64,000 nucleotides of DNA, taken from Phycisphaerae bacterium (GTDB lineage: Bacteria; Chloroflexota; Anaerolineae; 4572-78; J111). The translations under genes were made by a program, and so were the position numbers. Under the pieces are notes generated by a model that was given only the letters and a program-made list of their open reading frames with translations, had not been told where the DNA came from and did no database searches. Position 1 is the stretch's first letter. Every line of letters starts with the position of its first letter. The DNA lies in contig JANQQF010000011.1 of assembly GCA_028285035.1 (NCBI GenBank), positions 1-64,000 of the forward strand, read 5' to 3'. Positions 33,956 to 43,806 of this stretch are shown in pieces.

Positions 33956-35065
33956 ATGAAAATGTGGGAACTTACCGAACTTGATATTGAATACATCGCC
34001 CTCGGGGCTGGCATTTTAGGTACAGGGGGAGGCGGTAATCCTTACTTAGGGAAGCTGCGGGCATGGCAGCAATTGCGGGCGGGACGACGTATTCGAGTAA
34101 TCCCGCCAGAGGCGCTGGCAGATGATGACCTTGTTGTCTCAGTAGGCGGCATTGGCGCGCCGACGGTGAGCGTGGAGAAGCTGCGCAATGAAGAAGATAG
34201 CTACCGAGCCATTCAAGCCATTGAACAGACGGTCGGGAAACCGGCCAAAGCGATTATGAGCGATGAAATCGGTGGCTCTAACTCAATTGAGCCGATGGTC
34301 GCGGCGGCTTTAGCCGATTTACCTGTGGTCGATGTTGATGGAATGGGTCGGGCTTTTCCTGAACTGCAAATGTGCACCTTCTTTATTTACGGCCTACAGC
34401 CAACCCCGAGTGCCTTGTGTGACGAAAAGGGCAACACGGTTGTTTTTAGGGATGCAAAATCGGCTGTGTGGCTAGAACGTTTAGCCCGTGTCGCCACCGT
34501 GGAGATGGGCTGTTCGGCAACGTTTGCTTTGCCCCCGATAACAGGTAAGCAAATCAATGATTGGGGTATCAAATACACCGTCAGTCAAGCGTGGCGATTA
34601 GGGCGAGCTGTGGCCGAGGCACGGCAAAACAAGGTAGACCCCATTGAAGCTATTTTGACGCAGGAAGGCGGTCAACTCCTCTTTCGAGGTAAAATTGTGG
34701 ATGTCGCCCGCTGGACTACGGGTGGTTTTGCCCGAGGCCGATTGGCAATGGCTGGCTTTGACGCCTTTGCTGGCAGCACCCTGCAAATCGAATTCCAAAA
34801 CGAAAATCTGATTGCCTATCGCGATGATGAGTCTGTCGCCGTGGTCCCCGATTTGATCTGTATCGTTGACTCAGAGACAGGTCGGCCCATCTCGACGGAG
34901 GAAACGCGCTATGGTTTGCGGGTCGCTGTTCTGGGTATCCCCTGTTCGCCGTTACTTCGGACGCCAGAGGCGTTGACTGTGGTTGGTCCACAAGCCTTTG
35001 GCTACGATTTGGATTATCAGCCGTTGGGGGATTATGTGGATCCGAGGCCAGTGGGGTATGTTTAA
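33956..35065 (+). CDS. DUF917 / S-methyl-thiohydantoin-desulfurase-like protein (copy 1)
   Basis: This 369-residue protein belongs to the DUF917 family, now described as S-methyl thiohydantoin desulfurase-like. The family opening is GAGILGTGGGGNPYLGK; other conserved pieces are DVDGMGRAFPELQM, FRGKIVDV and EFQNENL. These proteins are found beside HyuA/HyuB and are thought to act on hydantoin-like rings. The frame extends upstream to 33878, but the ATG at 33956 has an AAGGGGT site and matches the start of its paralogues at 43807 and 44959. It stands alone, with a strong terminator at 35161. Confidence 0.85.
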   Translation: MKMWELTELDIEYIALGAGILGTGGGGNPYLGKLRAWQQLRAGRRIRVIPPEALADDDLVVSVGGIGAPTVSVEKLRNEEDSYRAIQAIEQTVGKPAKAIMSDEIGGSNSIEPMVAAALADLPVVDVDGMGRAFPELQMCTFFIYGLQPTPSALCDEKGNTVVFRDAKSAVWLERLARVATVEMGCSATFALPPITGKQINDWGIKYTVSQAWRLGRAVAEARQNKVDPIEAILTQEGGQLLFRGKIVDVARWTTGGFARGRLAMAGFDAFAGSTLQIEFQNENLIAYRDDESVAVVPDLICIVDSETGRPISTEETRYGLRVAVLGIPCSPLLRTPEALTVVGPQAFGYDLDYQPLGDYVDPRPVGYV

Positions 35066-35160
35066 AGACGGCTACTTTGCAACACCCTACAGAATGCTGT
35101 AACTATGAAGGAACTGCTGCTAGCACAGTTTACTTTTGGGACGTGCCAAGTGAAGTTAAC

Positions 35161-35198
35161 AAAAACGTCTATCTTATCCCACGAGATGGGCGTTTTTT
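35161..35198 (+). terminator. Rho-independent terminator after the DUF917 gene
   Basis: AAAAACGTCTATCT (35161-35174) and AGATGGGCGTTTTT (35184-35197) form a 14-bp stem with two G-T pairs, followed by T. The rest of the 35066-35400 gap has no gene that I can support. Confidence 0.8.
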
Positions 35199-35400
35199 GT
35201 TTGAACAACCTTCAAGCTAAATAAAATTATCTGGGTACCACACTCATTTTCATAAACCCCATAACCTCGCATCATCAATACCTTTAAAAATACACAGCCA
35301 ACCTAGTCAACTGACCAAGTTGGGAACCGGTCACCTATTGATTACCTTGAAAGTCGTTTTGTCGTAAATTGTGATTTAGAACGGTAAGACTAGGTTGCTT

Positions 35401-35931
35401 ATGTTGATGAATAACACATTTGATCAAAAAGATAAATTTTTTAGAGATGCTCTTTTGGAGTTTGATGGGGCTCGGTGGTCTGCTGCCAAAGAAATCCTAG
35501 CTGCCTATTTAATAGGGCGGTCAGCTAATTTACTTTCCTATAATAGTGTATGTCGAAAATTAAAAGTTATCGGCAATACCTATAAAGGCGTGAAGGATAT
35601 TCCGGTGGATGCGATTGTCGGTAGCGTAAATCGATGTGCTGATTTTACCCGCAAATTTTGGCCTCGAAATGATAATGATAAGTATCGTTGGGCACAGGTA
35701 AAAGCAGGGATGTTAGACGTAGCTGGGGTACCTCCCATTGATGTGTATCAAATTGGAGGATTCTACTTTGTTATCGATGGTCATCATCGTGTCTCTGTCG
35801 CCCGCCAAATTGGCGATACCCACATCCAAGCGAATATCATTGAAACCTGTACGGAAATGCCGCTGGCAAATGACTTTCGACTGGATGACCCACGGCATAG
35901 CTTGAACAGTTTGAGCTTTTATGAAAATTGA
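35401..35931 (+). CDS. ParB/Srx-like single-domain protein
   Basis: This 176-residue protein ends in a ParB-like fold: PIDVYQIGGFYFVIDGHHR and VSVARQIGDTHIQANIIE. The GxHHR-type box is where ParB-like CTPases, sulfiredoxins and DNA-binding relatives have their phosphate loop. The first 90 residues are helical and family-specific. The start codon may be ATG at 35401 or 35407; TAGG lies upstream. Not next to a ParA, so chromosome partition is unlikely; function unknown. Confidence 0.72.
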   Translation: MLMNNTFDQKDKFFRDALLEFDGARWSAAKEILAAYLIGRSANLLSYNSVCRKLKVIGNTYKGVKDIPVDAIVGSVNRCADFTRKFWPRNDNDKYRWAQVKAGMLDVAGVPPIDVYQIGGFYFVIDGHHRVSVARQIGDTHIQANIIETCTEMPLANDFRLDDPRHSLNSLSFYEN

Positions 35932-35985
35932 TATGGCAAACTTGATCAGAGCTTGGAATGAAGGAAAAATTGCCCCTCAGTTTTA

Positions 35986-37713
35986 TTAGCCTCGCAATGC
36001 CTCACGTCGTGCCTTTGTTGCCGCCTGATCAACCTCAAGCGTGGTCGGATCAATCACCACGCCATACACCTCAGCCGCTTGTTCAATCGACACCAATTCA
36101 TCGCGCACATCGGCCCAGACCTTTTCGGCTGGCCGGTCCAGCGGGGAGCCAAAACCGCCACCGCCGGTCGTATCAAAACTCACCAGGAGGTCGGGCGAGG
36201 TCAATGGCATCGCCCCGGTTTGGGTGATGACTTCTTCACGACTGAGTTCTCGCCCGTTTAAATAGACGTGCGCTGCATTAGCTGGGCCGCCGCCTTGCAG
36301 GCCAAAGGGTGGAATATTTTGGCCGTGTAGCCAGGTTGAAGCAGTCGGCACGATGGGGTGGTCTTGTAACGCCCGAAAACTCATTTGTAGCCCCAGCCCC
36401 CCCCGCTGTCGCCCAGGCCCACCAGAGTCGGGCAACCACTCTTTGGCCTCAACCAAAATCGGCACGGCCACCTCAAATAGCTCGATCGGTACATTGGAGG
36501 CACTGCTGGGGTAGATAGTGGTGGCGTTGCCATCTACATTGGCCCCGGCCCCCATTCCCCCGCCATTAAAGAACCAGGAGTGATGCGTCTTGCCCGTTTC
36601 AGGATCGGTGGCAAAGACATTGAGGCCGCCAATCACACCAGGCGCCCCCATCACTTGCTCCGGCAGAATATCTTGCAAAGCCGCAAACAGCGCGTGATGC
36701 ACATACCAGCCCGTTTTTGTTCGCATCCGCACCGAGGCTGGATAGCGGGCGTTGAGAATTGAGCCTTCAGGAGCTTCAATTGTGATCGGGCGATAACAGC
36801 CGCTATTGCTCGGAACATCGGGCAACAGGATACATTTTAGACCATATGAGGCGTGGGCCTTGGCGTAGGTGAAGGTGCAGTTGATACCGCCCTGTGGTTG
36901 TTGAGGTGAGGAGCCGCTAAAATTAATCGCCAGACGATCGTCCTCAATTGTAATCTTACACTTAATGTGCAGTTCCCCATCAAACTCATCAAAGAAAACT
37001 TGGGACTCATAGATTCCGTCAGGAACATCTGTAATCGCCTGTCTCATTGCTGTTTCAGACCGAGCTTGGATTTCTGCCGCGAGTGGTTGCAAATCATCCA
37101 GCTCATACTCATCCATCAAGGCCAAGACTTTCTCGGTTCCCGCCTGATTGGAGGTCACTTGGGCATAAATATCGCCAATGACCATCTCCGGTACTCGCAC
37201 ATTGCCCGCGATAAAATCTATAATCACTTCGTTGAGCCGCCCTTGATCATACAGCCGAGCCATCGGAATGAGCAGGCCTTCTTCGTAGGCTTCGCGGGCG
37301 CGATTAGAGTCGAGGGTGCCGCCCAAATCAGCAAGATGGGCAATGTTGGCAGCAAAGCCCATTAGTCTATCCTCACGAAAAAACGGGGTCATAATCGCCA
37401 CATCGGGATGATGCCCTGCGTTGAGCCAAGGATCGTTGGCGATAAAGACATCACTAGGACGAATATTTTCTCGGCCAAATTTCGCGACCACCGCCTTGGT
37501 CACATTCGGGAGCGTCCGGTTGAACACAGGCATACTCCGGGTGGCGTGGGCCAAGGAGTTGGCGTTGGTATCCATAATCTCGCAACCAAAATCATTGGCT
37601 GCCCCTACCACCGTCGAGAAGGATGTTCGTACTAAAATGGTCGCCATCTCATCGACGACTGTGATCAGACGTTGCCATAAAATTTCGAGGGTTAGCGGAT
37701 CAAATTGGGTCAT
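35986..37713 (-). CDS. hyuB: Hydantoinase B/oxoprolinase family protein (HyuB, pair 1)
   Basis: This 575-residue protein is the B (alpha-type) subunit of the ATP-dependent N-methylhydantoinase/oxoprolinase/acetone-carboxylase family, which works as a complex with HyuA on cyclic amides or ketones. The start DPLTLEILWQRL, the probable metal site ANDPWLNAGHHPDVAI (about residue 91) and the terminal GGGGFGSPLDRPAEKV are typical. Its ATG overlaps the HyuA stop by four bases (ATGA), so the subunits are translated together. AGGAG precedes the start. Substrate unknown. Confidence 0.92.
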   Translation of the reverse strand: MTQFDPLTLEILWQRLITVVDEMATILVRTSFSTVVGAANDFGCEIMDTNANSLAHATRSMPVFNRTLPNVTKAVVAKFGRENIRPSDVFIANDPWLNAGHHPDVAIMTPFFREDRLMGFAANIAHLADLGGTLDSNRAREAYEEGLLIPMARLYDQGRLNEVIIDFIAGNVRVPEMVIGDIYAQVTSNQAGTEKVLALMDEYELDDLQPLAAEIQARSETAMRQAITDVPDGIYESQVFFDEFDGELHIKCKITIEDDRLAINFSGSSPQQPQGGINCTFTYAKAHASYGLKCILLPDVPSNSGCYRPITIEAPEGSILNARYPASVRMRTKTGWYVHHALFAALQDILPEQVMGAPGVIGGLNVFATDPETGKTHHSWFFNGGGMGAGANVDGNATTIYPSSASNVPIELFEVAVPILVEAKEWLPDSGGPGRQRGGLGLQMSFRALQDHPIVPTASTWLHGQNIPPFGLQGGGPANAAHVYLNGRELSREEVITQTGAMPLTSPDLLVSFDTTGGGGFGSPLDRPAEKVWADVRDELVSIEQAAEVYGVVIDPTTLEVDQAATKARREALRG

Positions 37714-39794
37714 TGGGTGCTCCTGATCTGAATATGCAAATTCAAGTACTCATCCACCCGCCCTGACATTTCGGGACGGATGATAGCGGTGGACTCACGC
37801 TCCTCGACGATAGCTGGGCCGGGGAGTTGCATTCCGGGTCGCAATAGGTAGCGATCATAGACGGGCGTTTTAACAAAACCGCCAGCCTCATAGAAATAAG
37901 CTGAACGATGGCCTTTTAGCGCTACATCTGCAGAAGTTGTTTCTGTAGATAGACGCTGCGTTTGAAGTGGCTCTCGTTGGGCTGAAACCGTGACCCGCCA
38001 AGTCAGCAGCTCGATGTATACTTGTCCAGGGAGATGGCGGTAGAGGCGCTTGTACTGGGCATTAAATCGTTCTACAAACTCCGTCACATTCATTCGGGTT
38101 AGGTCAAGAGGTAGATTAATTTCGATTTCGTGTAGCTGGCCCTCGAAGCGGCCATCGACTTTGCGTTCAATGGTAATTTGATCGGTGGCAAGACCAGCCT
38201 CGGCCAGCATTTCCTTCCCTCGATCTTCCATCTCGCTAAAAATCGCCTCGATTTCAGCCCAGTTAGCCTCATCAAGTTTTATAGGATAAGATCGAACAAA
38301 ATCAAAAGCAGTCGGGGCTATGAGCAGACCAACCGCCGAGGCCACGCCAGCTTTGGGAGGGGCGATCACGCTATACGCGCCGAGCACCTTAGCCACCCCC
38401 GCCGCGTGGACTGGGCCAGCTCCACCAAAACACATCAAGGCATAGTTTCGAGGGTCGCGGGCTTTCTCCAATACGTGAATTTTGGCCGCCGAAGCCATAT
38501 TTTCATTGACGAGGCGATGAATGCCGTCTGCGGCCTCAATCACGTTCATCCCGAGTGGTTCAGCGACCTGTTGTATCACCTGCTCTGCGGCAGACACATC
38601 AAGCGACATCTCGCCGCCGAGGAAGTAATCGGGGTTGAGATAGCCGAGCAAGACATCGGCGTCAGTCACCGTTGGTTGTGCGCCAGAAAAGCCGTAACAA
38701 GCAGGACCGGGGCTTGCCCCAGCACTTTCTGGCCCGATTTTCATCAACCCTAACGAGTCAATCCAGGCGATACTACCACCGCCCGCCCCAATTTCGAGCA
38801 TATCAACCGTGGGGAATTGGAGGGGGTAGCCACTGCCTTTTTTGAAGCGATGGAGCCGAGCGACCTCCAGATTGGGGGCGATGGCCGGTCGGCCTTCGTG
38901 GATGAGGCATAACTTGGCTGTGGTGCCGCCCATATCAAAGGCGAGCAAATCTTGGAAGTCGGCCAATTGACCAAAATGGCTGGCGAAAATCGCGCCCGCC
39001 GCTGGCCCAGACTCGACCATTCGGATGGGTTGCTCTAGGGCGGTCGTGAGTGGCGTGGTGCTGCCAGAGGAGAGCATTGGATAGAACATGCCCTCAAATT
39101 GATTACGGTGCAATTCATCGCGTAAGGTCATCAGGTAACGGGCTAACAAAGGCTGGACATAGGCATTTGCCACTGTAGTCGAGGTCCGTTCATATTCTCG
39201 TATCTCTGGGGCGACGATGCTCGACAGCGAGACGGTCACCTCCGGCCATTCCGCTTGAATAATCTCCAACACAGCTTGCTCATTCGTTGGATTGCGAAAG
39301 GCGTGCAGGAAGCAGACTGCAATCGCCTCGACCTCTTGCGCTTTGAAATCTTGCAAAATAGCCTTGATTTCGGCGGGGTCAATGGACTTGAGCATCCGAC
39401 CATCGCGGTCCACTCGCTCTGCTACCCCACGCCGCAGATAACGGGGGCTGAGTGCCTCTGGATAACGTAGAAATAGGTCGAAAATATCATAGCGTTGTTC
39501 AGTCCGGATTTCTAGGACATCCCGAAAGCCTTGGGTGGTCAAGAGGCCAACCCGTGCTCCCTTGTGCTCAATCAAGGTGTTGGCGACTAAGGTTGTCGCG
39601 TGGATGATATAATAGATGTCTCGATGACTTAACCCCACCTGCTCAAAAAATGCCTGCATTCCGGCCAAGGCACCCTGCGCTGGGTTTTCAGGGGTGGTCA
39701 ATGATTTGAAGACTTGTAGCTCTCCATTCGTTGCATCAAGGAGTGCAAAATCTGTGAATGTTCCGCCGATGTCGAAACCTAGTTGGTAGCTCAT
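37710..39794 (-). CDS. hyuA: Hydantoinase/oxoprolinase family protein (HyuA, pair 1)
   Basis: This 694-residue ATP-binding subunit has the actin-like phosphate motifs DIGGTFTDFAL (near residue 8) and AFDMGGTTAKLCL, the conserved EIGAGGGSIAWID and GGAGPVHAAGVA. It would activate the ring amide by phosphorylation so that HyuB can open it. The frame runs up to 39851, but ATG at 39794 begins the family motif and lies just beyond the stop of the small gene at 39802; no strong ribosome site is seen. The operon HyuA-HyuB lies below the PucR regulator and two small unknown genes, all on the minus strand. Confidence 0.92.
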   Translation of the reverse strand: MSYQLGFDIGGTFTDFALLDATNGELQVFKSLTTPENPAQGALAGMQAFFEQVGLSHRDIYYIIHATTLVANTLIEHKGARVGLLTTQGFRDVLEIRTEQRYDIFDLFLRYPEALSPRYLRRGVAERVDRDGRMLKSIDPAEIKAILQDFKAQEVEAIAVCFLHAFRNPTNEQAVLEIIQAEWPEVTVSLSSIVAPEIREYERTSTTVANAYVQPLLARYLMTLRDELHRNQFEGMFYPMLSSGSTTPLTTALEQPIRMVESGPAAGAIFASHFGQLADFQDLLAFDMGGTTAKLCLIHEGRPAIAPNLEVARLHRFKKGSGYPLQFPTVDMLEIGAGGGSIAWIDSLGLMKIGPESAGASPGPACYGFSGAQPTVTDADVLLGYLNPDYFLGGEMSLDVSAAEQVIQQVAEPLGMNVIEAADGIHRLVNENMASAAKIHVLEKARDPRNYALMCFGGAGPVHAAGVAKVLGAYSVIAPPKAGVASAVGLLIAPTAFDFVRSYPIKLDEANWAEIEAIFSEMEDRGKEMLAEAGLATDQITIERKVDGRFEGQLHEIEINLPLDLTRMNVTEFVERFNAQYKRLYRHLPGQVYIELLTWRVTVSAQREPLQTQRLSTETTSADVALKGHRSAYFYEAGGFVKTPVYDRYLLRPGMQLPGPAIVEERESTAIIRPEMSGRVDEYLNLHIQIRSTQ

Positions 39795-39801
39795 GGGTAA
39801 G

Positions 39802-40104
39802 TTAGATACCCCCTTCGTTATTAAGGCGTTGTTGTTCTTGATAACGGTCAATTTCTTCGTTTGTTAGATAGTTAGGAAACAGTTGTGCATCAGAGCTGCA
39901 CCAACCTACGATATAATCCATCGTGTCCATGACTTTGTTCTCATCATCTTCACGATCAACTTCCCTAAGATATGTGCGAAATTGATCAAATTGGTCGTAG
40001 ACTTCTACCTGCTGCTTCCCTTCATCAACCAATTCTTGGACAAGATTATTCAATTGATTATCTGCCAATGCTTTCTCAAATCGCTGTACCAGAGTTATTT
40101 TCAT
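39802..40104 (-). CDS. Small acidic protein of unknown function
   Basis: This 100-residue protein is Glu/Asp/Gln-rich and helical, with no recognised domain. An AGAGATAG site is weakly present before the ATG. It is AT-rich compared with the hyu genes around it and lies seven bases before the hyuA start. It could be a small regulator or an immunity-like protein, but nothing proves either. Confidence 0.5.
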   Translation of the reverse strand: MKITLVQRFEKALADNQLNNLVQELVDEGKQQVEVYDQFDQFRTYLREVDREDDENKVMDTMDYIVGWCSSDAQLFPNYLTNEEIDRYQEQQRLNNEGGI

Positions 40105-40204
40105 ACAGACTATCTCTTTTTTATCTGGCTAAGAATTATTTCAACAATCTACCATACTTTGTAACCAGATAAAATCGTAATGAGATCTTTCCTTTGGGAT
40201 TTAA

Positions 40205-40507
40205 TCAATCTATTGGCAGTTCGCCATTATTGGTACGTATTTTATTCATTAAGGTTCGTTGGTCTTCCTCACTTTTTATAATAATTAACCCATCTATCAC
40301 CACATCAGACATTGCATAAGTTAGACTTGTCTCATTACTTGCTGAAAGTGCATTAACGCCACAATATTCAATTTCTTTGTTTGCCTTATCAAGAAGTTGA
40401 AGAATAGAGTGGGCAAACTCTGATAGTTCGTCTCTTGTTCCAAGTAAAAAGGCTTCATCCAACCCAGTTTCATAACATATCGCTGGCTTGTCGATTTTTC
40501 GACTCAT
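40205..40507 (-). CDS. Small protein, possibly immunity-like
   Basis: This 100-residue protein has a pattern (FLLGTRDELSEFAHSILQLL, later DVVIDGLIIIKSEEDQ) that recalls small immunity proteins of the Imm32 type, but the match is weak. A GAGG site lies six bases before the ATG. AT-rich like the gene below it; the two sit between the PucR regulator and hyuA. No toxin is present next to it. Confidence 0.5.
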   Translation of the reverse strand: MSRKIDKPAICYETGLDEAFLLGTRDELSEFAHSILQLLDKANKEIEYCGVNALSASNETSLTYAMSDVVIDGLIIIKSEEDQRTLMNKIRTNNGELPID

Positions 40508-40543
40508 TCGGTCCTCTTCTTTTTATTTATGATTTGATTGATA

Positions 40544-41761
40544 TTACTTTAGCAGTCTCGCCATTTTTGTCGCCAGATAAAAACGGAGCTGGTTCTCGCC
40601 TTTGAAGGGGTCTTGATCCAAAATTTGCTCAATACGACCGAGGCGATATTTTAGGGTGTTGGGGTGAACGTGGAGAAGGTGAGCGGCTTCCTGAAGGGTT
40701 TGATTGCTGTCGAAGTAGGCTTCTAGGGTTTGGAGCATCTCGGTTTTATTACGGCGATCATACTCAGCCAGCGGGCCTAACGTTCGTTGTACCCAGTCTC
40801 GCACCTCATCGTTCCGGCCTGACCGCTCTAGTAGGAGATACAGATAGATTTCTTCGAACCAGATGGGACGATGCATTTCCAAACGAGTCCCAACATCAAG
40901 GGCTTGACGGGCTTCTTGATAACTTTGCCGTAACCCATCAAGGCCCGATTGAAATCCACCACAGGCGAGGCTGTAGCCGTCTTTAATTTTTGCGGCCTTG
41001 ATGGCTGCTACCAATTTTTCCAAGAGTGATTTAACTTGCTCTTGGCGATCCGCCACTGTTTCTGGAAGATGAGGTAAGATGATAAACCCATCTGGGCTAG
41101 CAGCAATGACACTCTCCGGGCAATATTTATCAAACACCTGATGAAGGATCTGGTGGAACTGCTCGCCGACTTGCGTTGACTTTGTTTGTGTGGCCCAGAA
41201 TTGTAATAAAATGGCGATGGATTTTTCTTCTAGCTGCCAACCCAAGGATTGAGCCTGATCGACAAGGTGACGGCGCGGGCGTTGGTCACTCATCAACAAA
41301 TTGTTTAGCAACTCTTGTTTTTGTTGCGTCACCATCTCCCGTGTGGCTTGAAATCTGAGGAGGGCCAAGCTGATGATATGTTGATTGTGTTTGAGGACAT
41401 CAATATTTTGCTCATCGGCCTCGGTTGTTGTTACTAAGAAACCGATCATTTCCTGCTCAAGAAGAAGTGGGCTGACCACAAGGTTAAATTGCGCGGCTTG
41501 GATTTGAAGCTGTCTGGGGGAGACTGTCTCGGTCCGGGCTGACCAATGATTGATAAATTTGGGGAGTTGTTTTTCTAGCTCAGGCGCAGCTTGACCAGCC
41601 AGCACAACACCGGCCATATTCGCCACAACGACGGTTTGGCCGACGGCCTGGCTCAACAGATTCACCATCTCATCAATCGATTTGTTTGCCAGTAACATAC
41701 TGACGAGCGTAGCTTGAACCTGATCAAACCTATTGGAGTTGGTTGTATTACGAGTTAACAT
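40544..41761 (-). CDS. PucR/CdaR-type transcriptional regulator
   Basis: This 405-residue regulator has an N-terminal sensing half (about 1-130), a GGDEF-like middle (about 170-300) and the C-terminal PucR helix-turn-helix: TLQEAAHLLHVHPNTLKYRL (about 353-372) followed by GRIEQILDQDP. Known family members sense purine-breakdown compounds or diacid sugars (PucR, CdaR, AdeR). It lies between the two hyu operons, divergent from the plus-strand one, so it is the best candidate to control hydantoin-type catabolism here. GGAGG lies eight bases before the ATG. Confidence 0.9.
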   Translation of the reverse strand: MLTRNTTNSNRFDQVQATLVSMLLANKSIDEMVNLLSQAVGQTVVVANMAGVVLAGQAAPELEKQLPKFINHWSARTETVSPRQLQIQAAQFNLVVSPLLLEQEMIGFLVTTTEADEQNIDVLKHNQHIISLALLRFQATREMVTQQKQELLNNLLMSDQRPRRHLVDQAQSLGWQLEEKSIAILLQFWATQTKSTQVGEQFHQILHQVFDKYCPESVIAASPDGFIILPHLPETVADRQEQVKSLLEKLVAAIKAAKIKDGYSLACGGFQSGLDGLRQSYQEARQALDVGTRLEMHRPIWFEEIYLYLLLERSGRNDEVRDWVQRTLGPLAEYDRRNKTEMLQTLEAYFDSNQTLQEAAHLLHVHPNTLKYRLGRIEQILDQDPFKGENQLRFYLATKMARLLK

Positions 41762-42233
41762 AGACCAGCCTCCAGCAACAAAATACTAAGTTTTACAAGA
41801 AACAACCGCATTACCTACAGTTACCCTAGCATAACATAAAATTTGAAATTTAGATAAATTGAGGGGTGGAAACATGGGGTAGTTGTGGGTAATCGACAAA
41901 GCAAACGTTATCTTTTTGTTAGAATCGACTATTGACGGTCAGTTTGCAAATGTATATACTTCCATATCAAGTTTTGAAAAAAACAGACCACACCTTTCAA
42001 TTCATTACAAAACTAATCATCTCAACCTTTTGGCCCTCGAAGACTTTAAAGGTTTTAGAACATATATCAATAAAACCAAATTTATATCCAATTAGATGAC
42101 CGAGATTTACACTCGAAAACCTTTCAAGTCTAGTTCTTATCAACTACACAATCAATAAGTAACTCAAGCTATCATACAACAACACCAACAGGTGTTATTC
42201 TATCAGACAAGACTTCAATGGAGGAAGTAACTT
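41762..42233. other. Divergent promoter region between pucR-like and hyu operon
   Basis: This 472-base AT-rich gap holds no credible gene. A TG-extended TATGCT on the minus strand near 41833 could drive the regulator. A small dyad AACACC (42181-42186) and GGTGTT (42191-42196) lies 38 bases before the hyuA ATG and is a candidate operator. A strong AATGGAGGAAG ribosome site precedes the start at 42234. Confidence 0.45.
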
Positions 42234-43778
42234 ATGCGAATTGGTATTGACGTTGGTGGGACAAATACGGATGCGGTGCTTATGGATGGCTCTGAGGTTT
42301 TGGCCTCACATAAAACACCAACAACCGCCGATGTAACATCAGGGATCACCACGGTCTTACAAACCATTTTAGCTGAAACCGATGTTTCGGCTGAGTCCAT
42401 CACAAATGTAATGATTGGCACGACGCACTTCACAAATGCAGTGGTTGAACGCCGTCGCTTGACGACCGTGGCAGCCGTTCGTCTCGGCCTCCCAGCCACA
42501 AAGGCATTACCCCCGATGGTTGACTGGCCGGAAGATCTTCGCGAAGCGATTGGTAATTTAAGCTATCTCGCCCACGGCGGACACGAGTTTGATGGCCGCG
42601 AGATTTCCCCCCTGGATGAAGACGAACTACGGGGCATCGGGGCAGATATTCGTGAACGTGGTATCCACTCACTCGCCATTTCTTCTGTCTTCTCGCCTGT
42701 CAATGCCGAATTGGAGCAACGCGCCGCCGAAATTTTACGTTCTGAAATTCCCGATGTTTCCATCACCCTCTCCCACGAAATTGGTCGGATTGGCCTGCTT
42801 GAACGTGAAAACGCAGCCATTATGAATGCCTGTCTGCGCGATTTGGCTGTTCAAATTGTCGCTTCCTTTGGCAAGGCCCTCAGTGATCTCAACATCACCG
42901 CCCCCTTCTACATCAGCCAAAATGATGGCACGCTGATGAATGCCGAATTTGCCGAAAAATATCCAGTCTTGACCTTTGCCTCCGGCCCAACCAACAGTAT
43001 GCGTGGAGCAGCCTTTCTCTCTGGCGTCAAAGAGGCCATGGTGGTCGATATCGGTGGCACCACATCAGATGTGGGGATGCTTATTCAGGGCTTTCCCCGT
43101 GAGGCCTCCGTTGTGGTCGATGTGGGCGGCGTACGCACCAACTTCCGGATGCCAGATGTCTACTCCTTTGGTCTTGGTGGGGGCACTCGTATTCGTCAAA
43201 ATGACGATGAATTGAAGATTGGCCCCGACAGTGTGGGCTATGAATTAACCTCGAAGGCCTTGATCTTTGGCGGCGATACCTTGACGACCACCGACATTAT
43301 TGTGGCCAGTGGTGAAGCGGACATTGGTGATAAGACTGCCGTGGAGCAGCTAGATAAAGAGTTGGTCGAGGCCACAATCAACAAAATTCAGGAGATGTCC
43401 GAGATTGCCGTCGATCGAATGAAAACGAGCGCCGAGCCGATCCCTGTGATTGTGGTCGGAGGTGGCAGTATTTTGATCACCCAACCTGTCAGTGGTGCCT
43501 CGGAGATGATCAAGCCCCCTCACTTTGCCGTCGCCAATGCGATTGGGGCAGCGATTGCCCAAGTTGGGGGCGAAACGGATCGCATTTTCTCGCTGGACAA
43601 GATGAGTCGAGAGGATGCGCTGAACGAGGCCCGTGAAGAAGCCATCCAAAAAGCGGTGGCGGCTGGGGCTGATCCGACAACGGTTCAGATTATGGATGTT
43701 GAAGAAGTGCCGCTGGCCTACTTGCCCAGCAGTGCCACCCGAATTCGAATTAAAGCTGTTGGCGATCTGACGCTGTAG
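42234..43778 (+). CDS. Short hydantoinase/oxoprolinase family protein (HyuA-like)
   Basis: This 514-residue protein is a short HyuA-type ATPase of the kind paired with DUF917 proteins. It has the phosphate-1 motif DVGGTNTDAVL (6-16), VDIGGTTSDVGM, FGLGGGTRIRQ and VVGGGSILI, but lacks the C-terminal roughly 170 residues of the 690-residue HyuA. It is probably the ring-activating ATPase for the two DUF917 products that follow 28 and 72 bases downstream. Strong ribosome site. Confidence 0.9.
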   Translation: MRIGIDVGGTNTDAVLMDGSEVLASHKTPTTADVTSGITTVLQTILAETDVSAESITNVMIGTTHFTNAVVERRRLTTVAAVRLGLPATKALPPMVDWPEDLREAIGNLSYLAHGGHEFDGREISPLDEDELRGIGADIRERGIHSLAISSVFSPVNAELEQRAAEILRSEIPDVSITLSHEIGRIGLLERENAAIMNACLRDLAVQIVASFGKALSDLNITAPFYISQNDGTLMNAEFAEKYPVLTFASGPTNSMRGAAFLSGVKEAMVVDIGGTTSDVGMLIQGFPREASVVVDVGGVRTNFRMPDVYSFGLGGGTRIRQNDDELKIGPDSVGYELTSKALIFGGDTLTTTDIIVASGEADIGDKTAVEQLDKELVEATINKIQEMSEIAVDRMKTSAEPIPVIVVGGGSILITQPVSGASEMIKPPHFAVANAIGAAIAQVGGETDRIFSLDKMSREDALNEAREEAIQKAVAAGADPTTVQIMDVEEVPLAYLPSSATRIRIKAVGDLTL

Positions 43779-43806
43779 TGATATCAAGGTTAAACGAGGA
43801 AATACG

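Noticed and set aside
35401..35931. ParB of a partition system or plasmid origin
   Set aside because: There is no ParA, no parS-like repeats, and the ParB-like domain stands alone.
40205..40507. Toxin-antitoxin or toxin-immunity locus
   Set aside because: No toxin domain is adjacent and the immunity likeness is weak, so it is listed only as a small protein.
41883..42095. 70-codon open frame in the pucR-hyuA gap
   Set aside because: It starts with TTG, has no ribosome site and no recognisable protein pattern; the gap is better read as regulatory.
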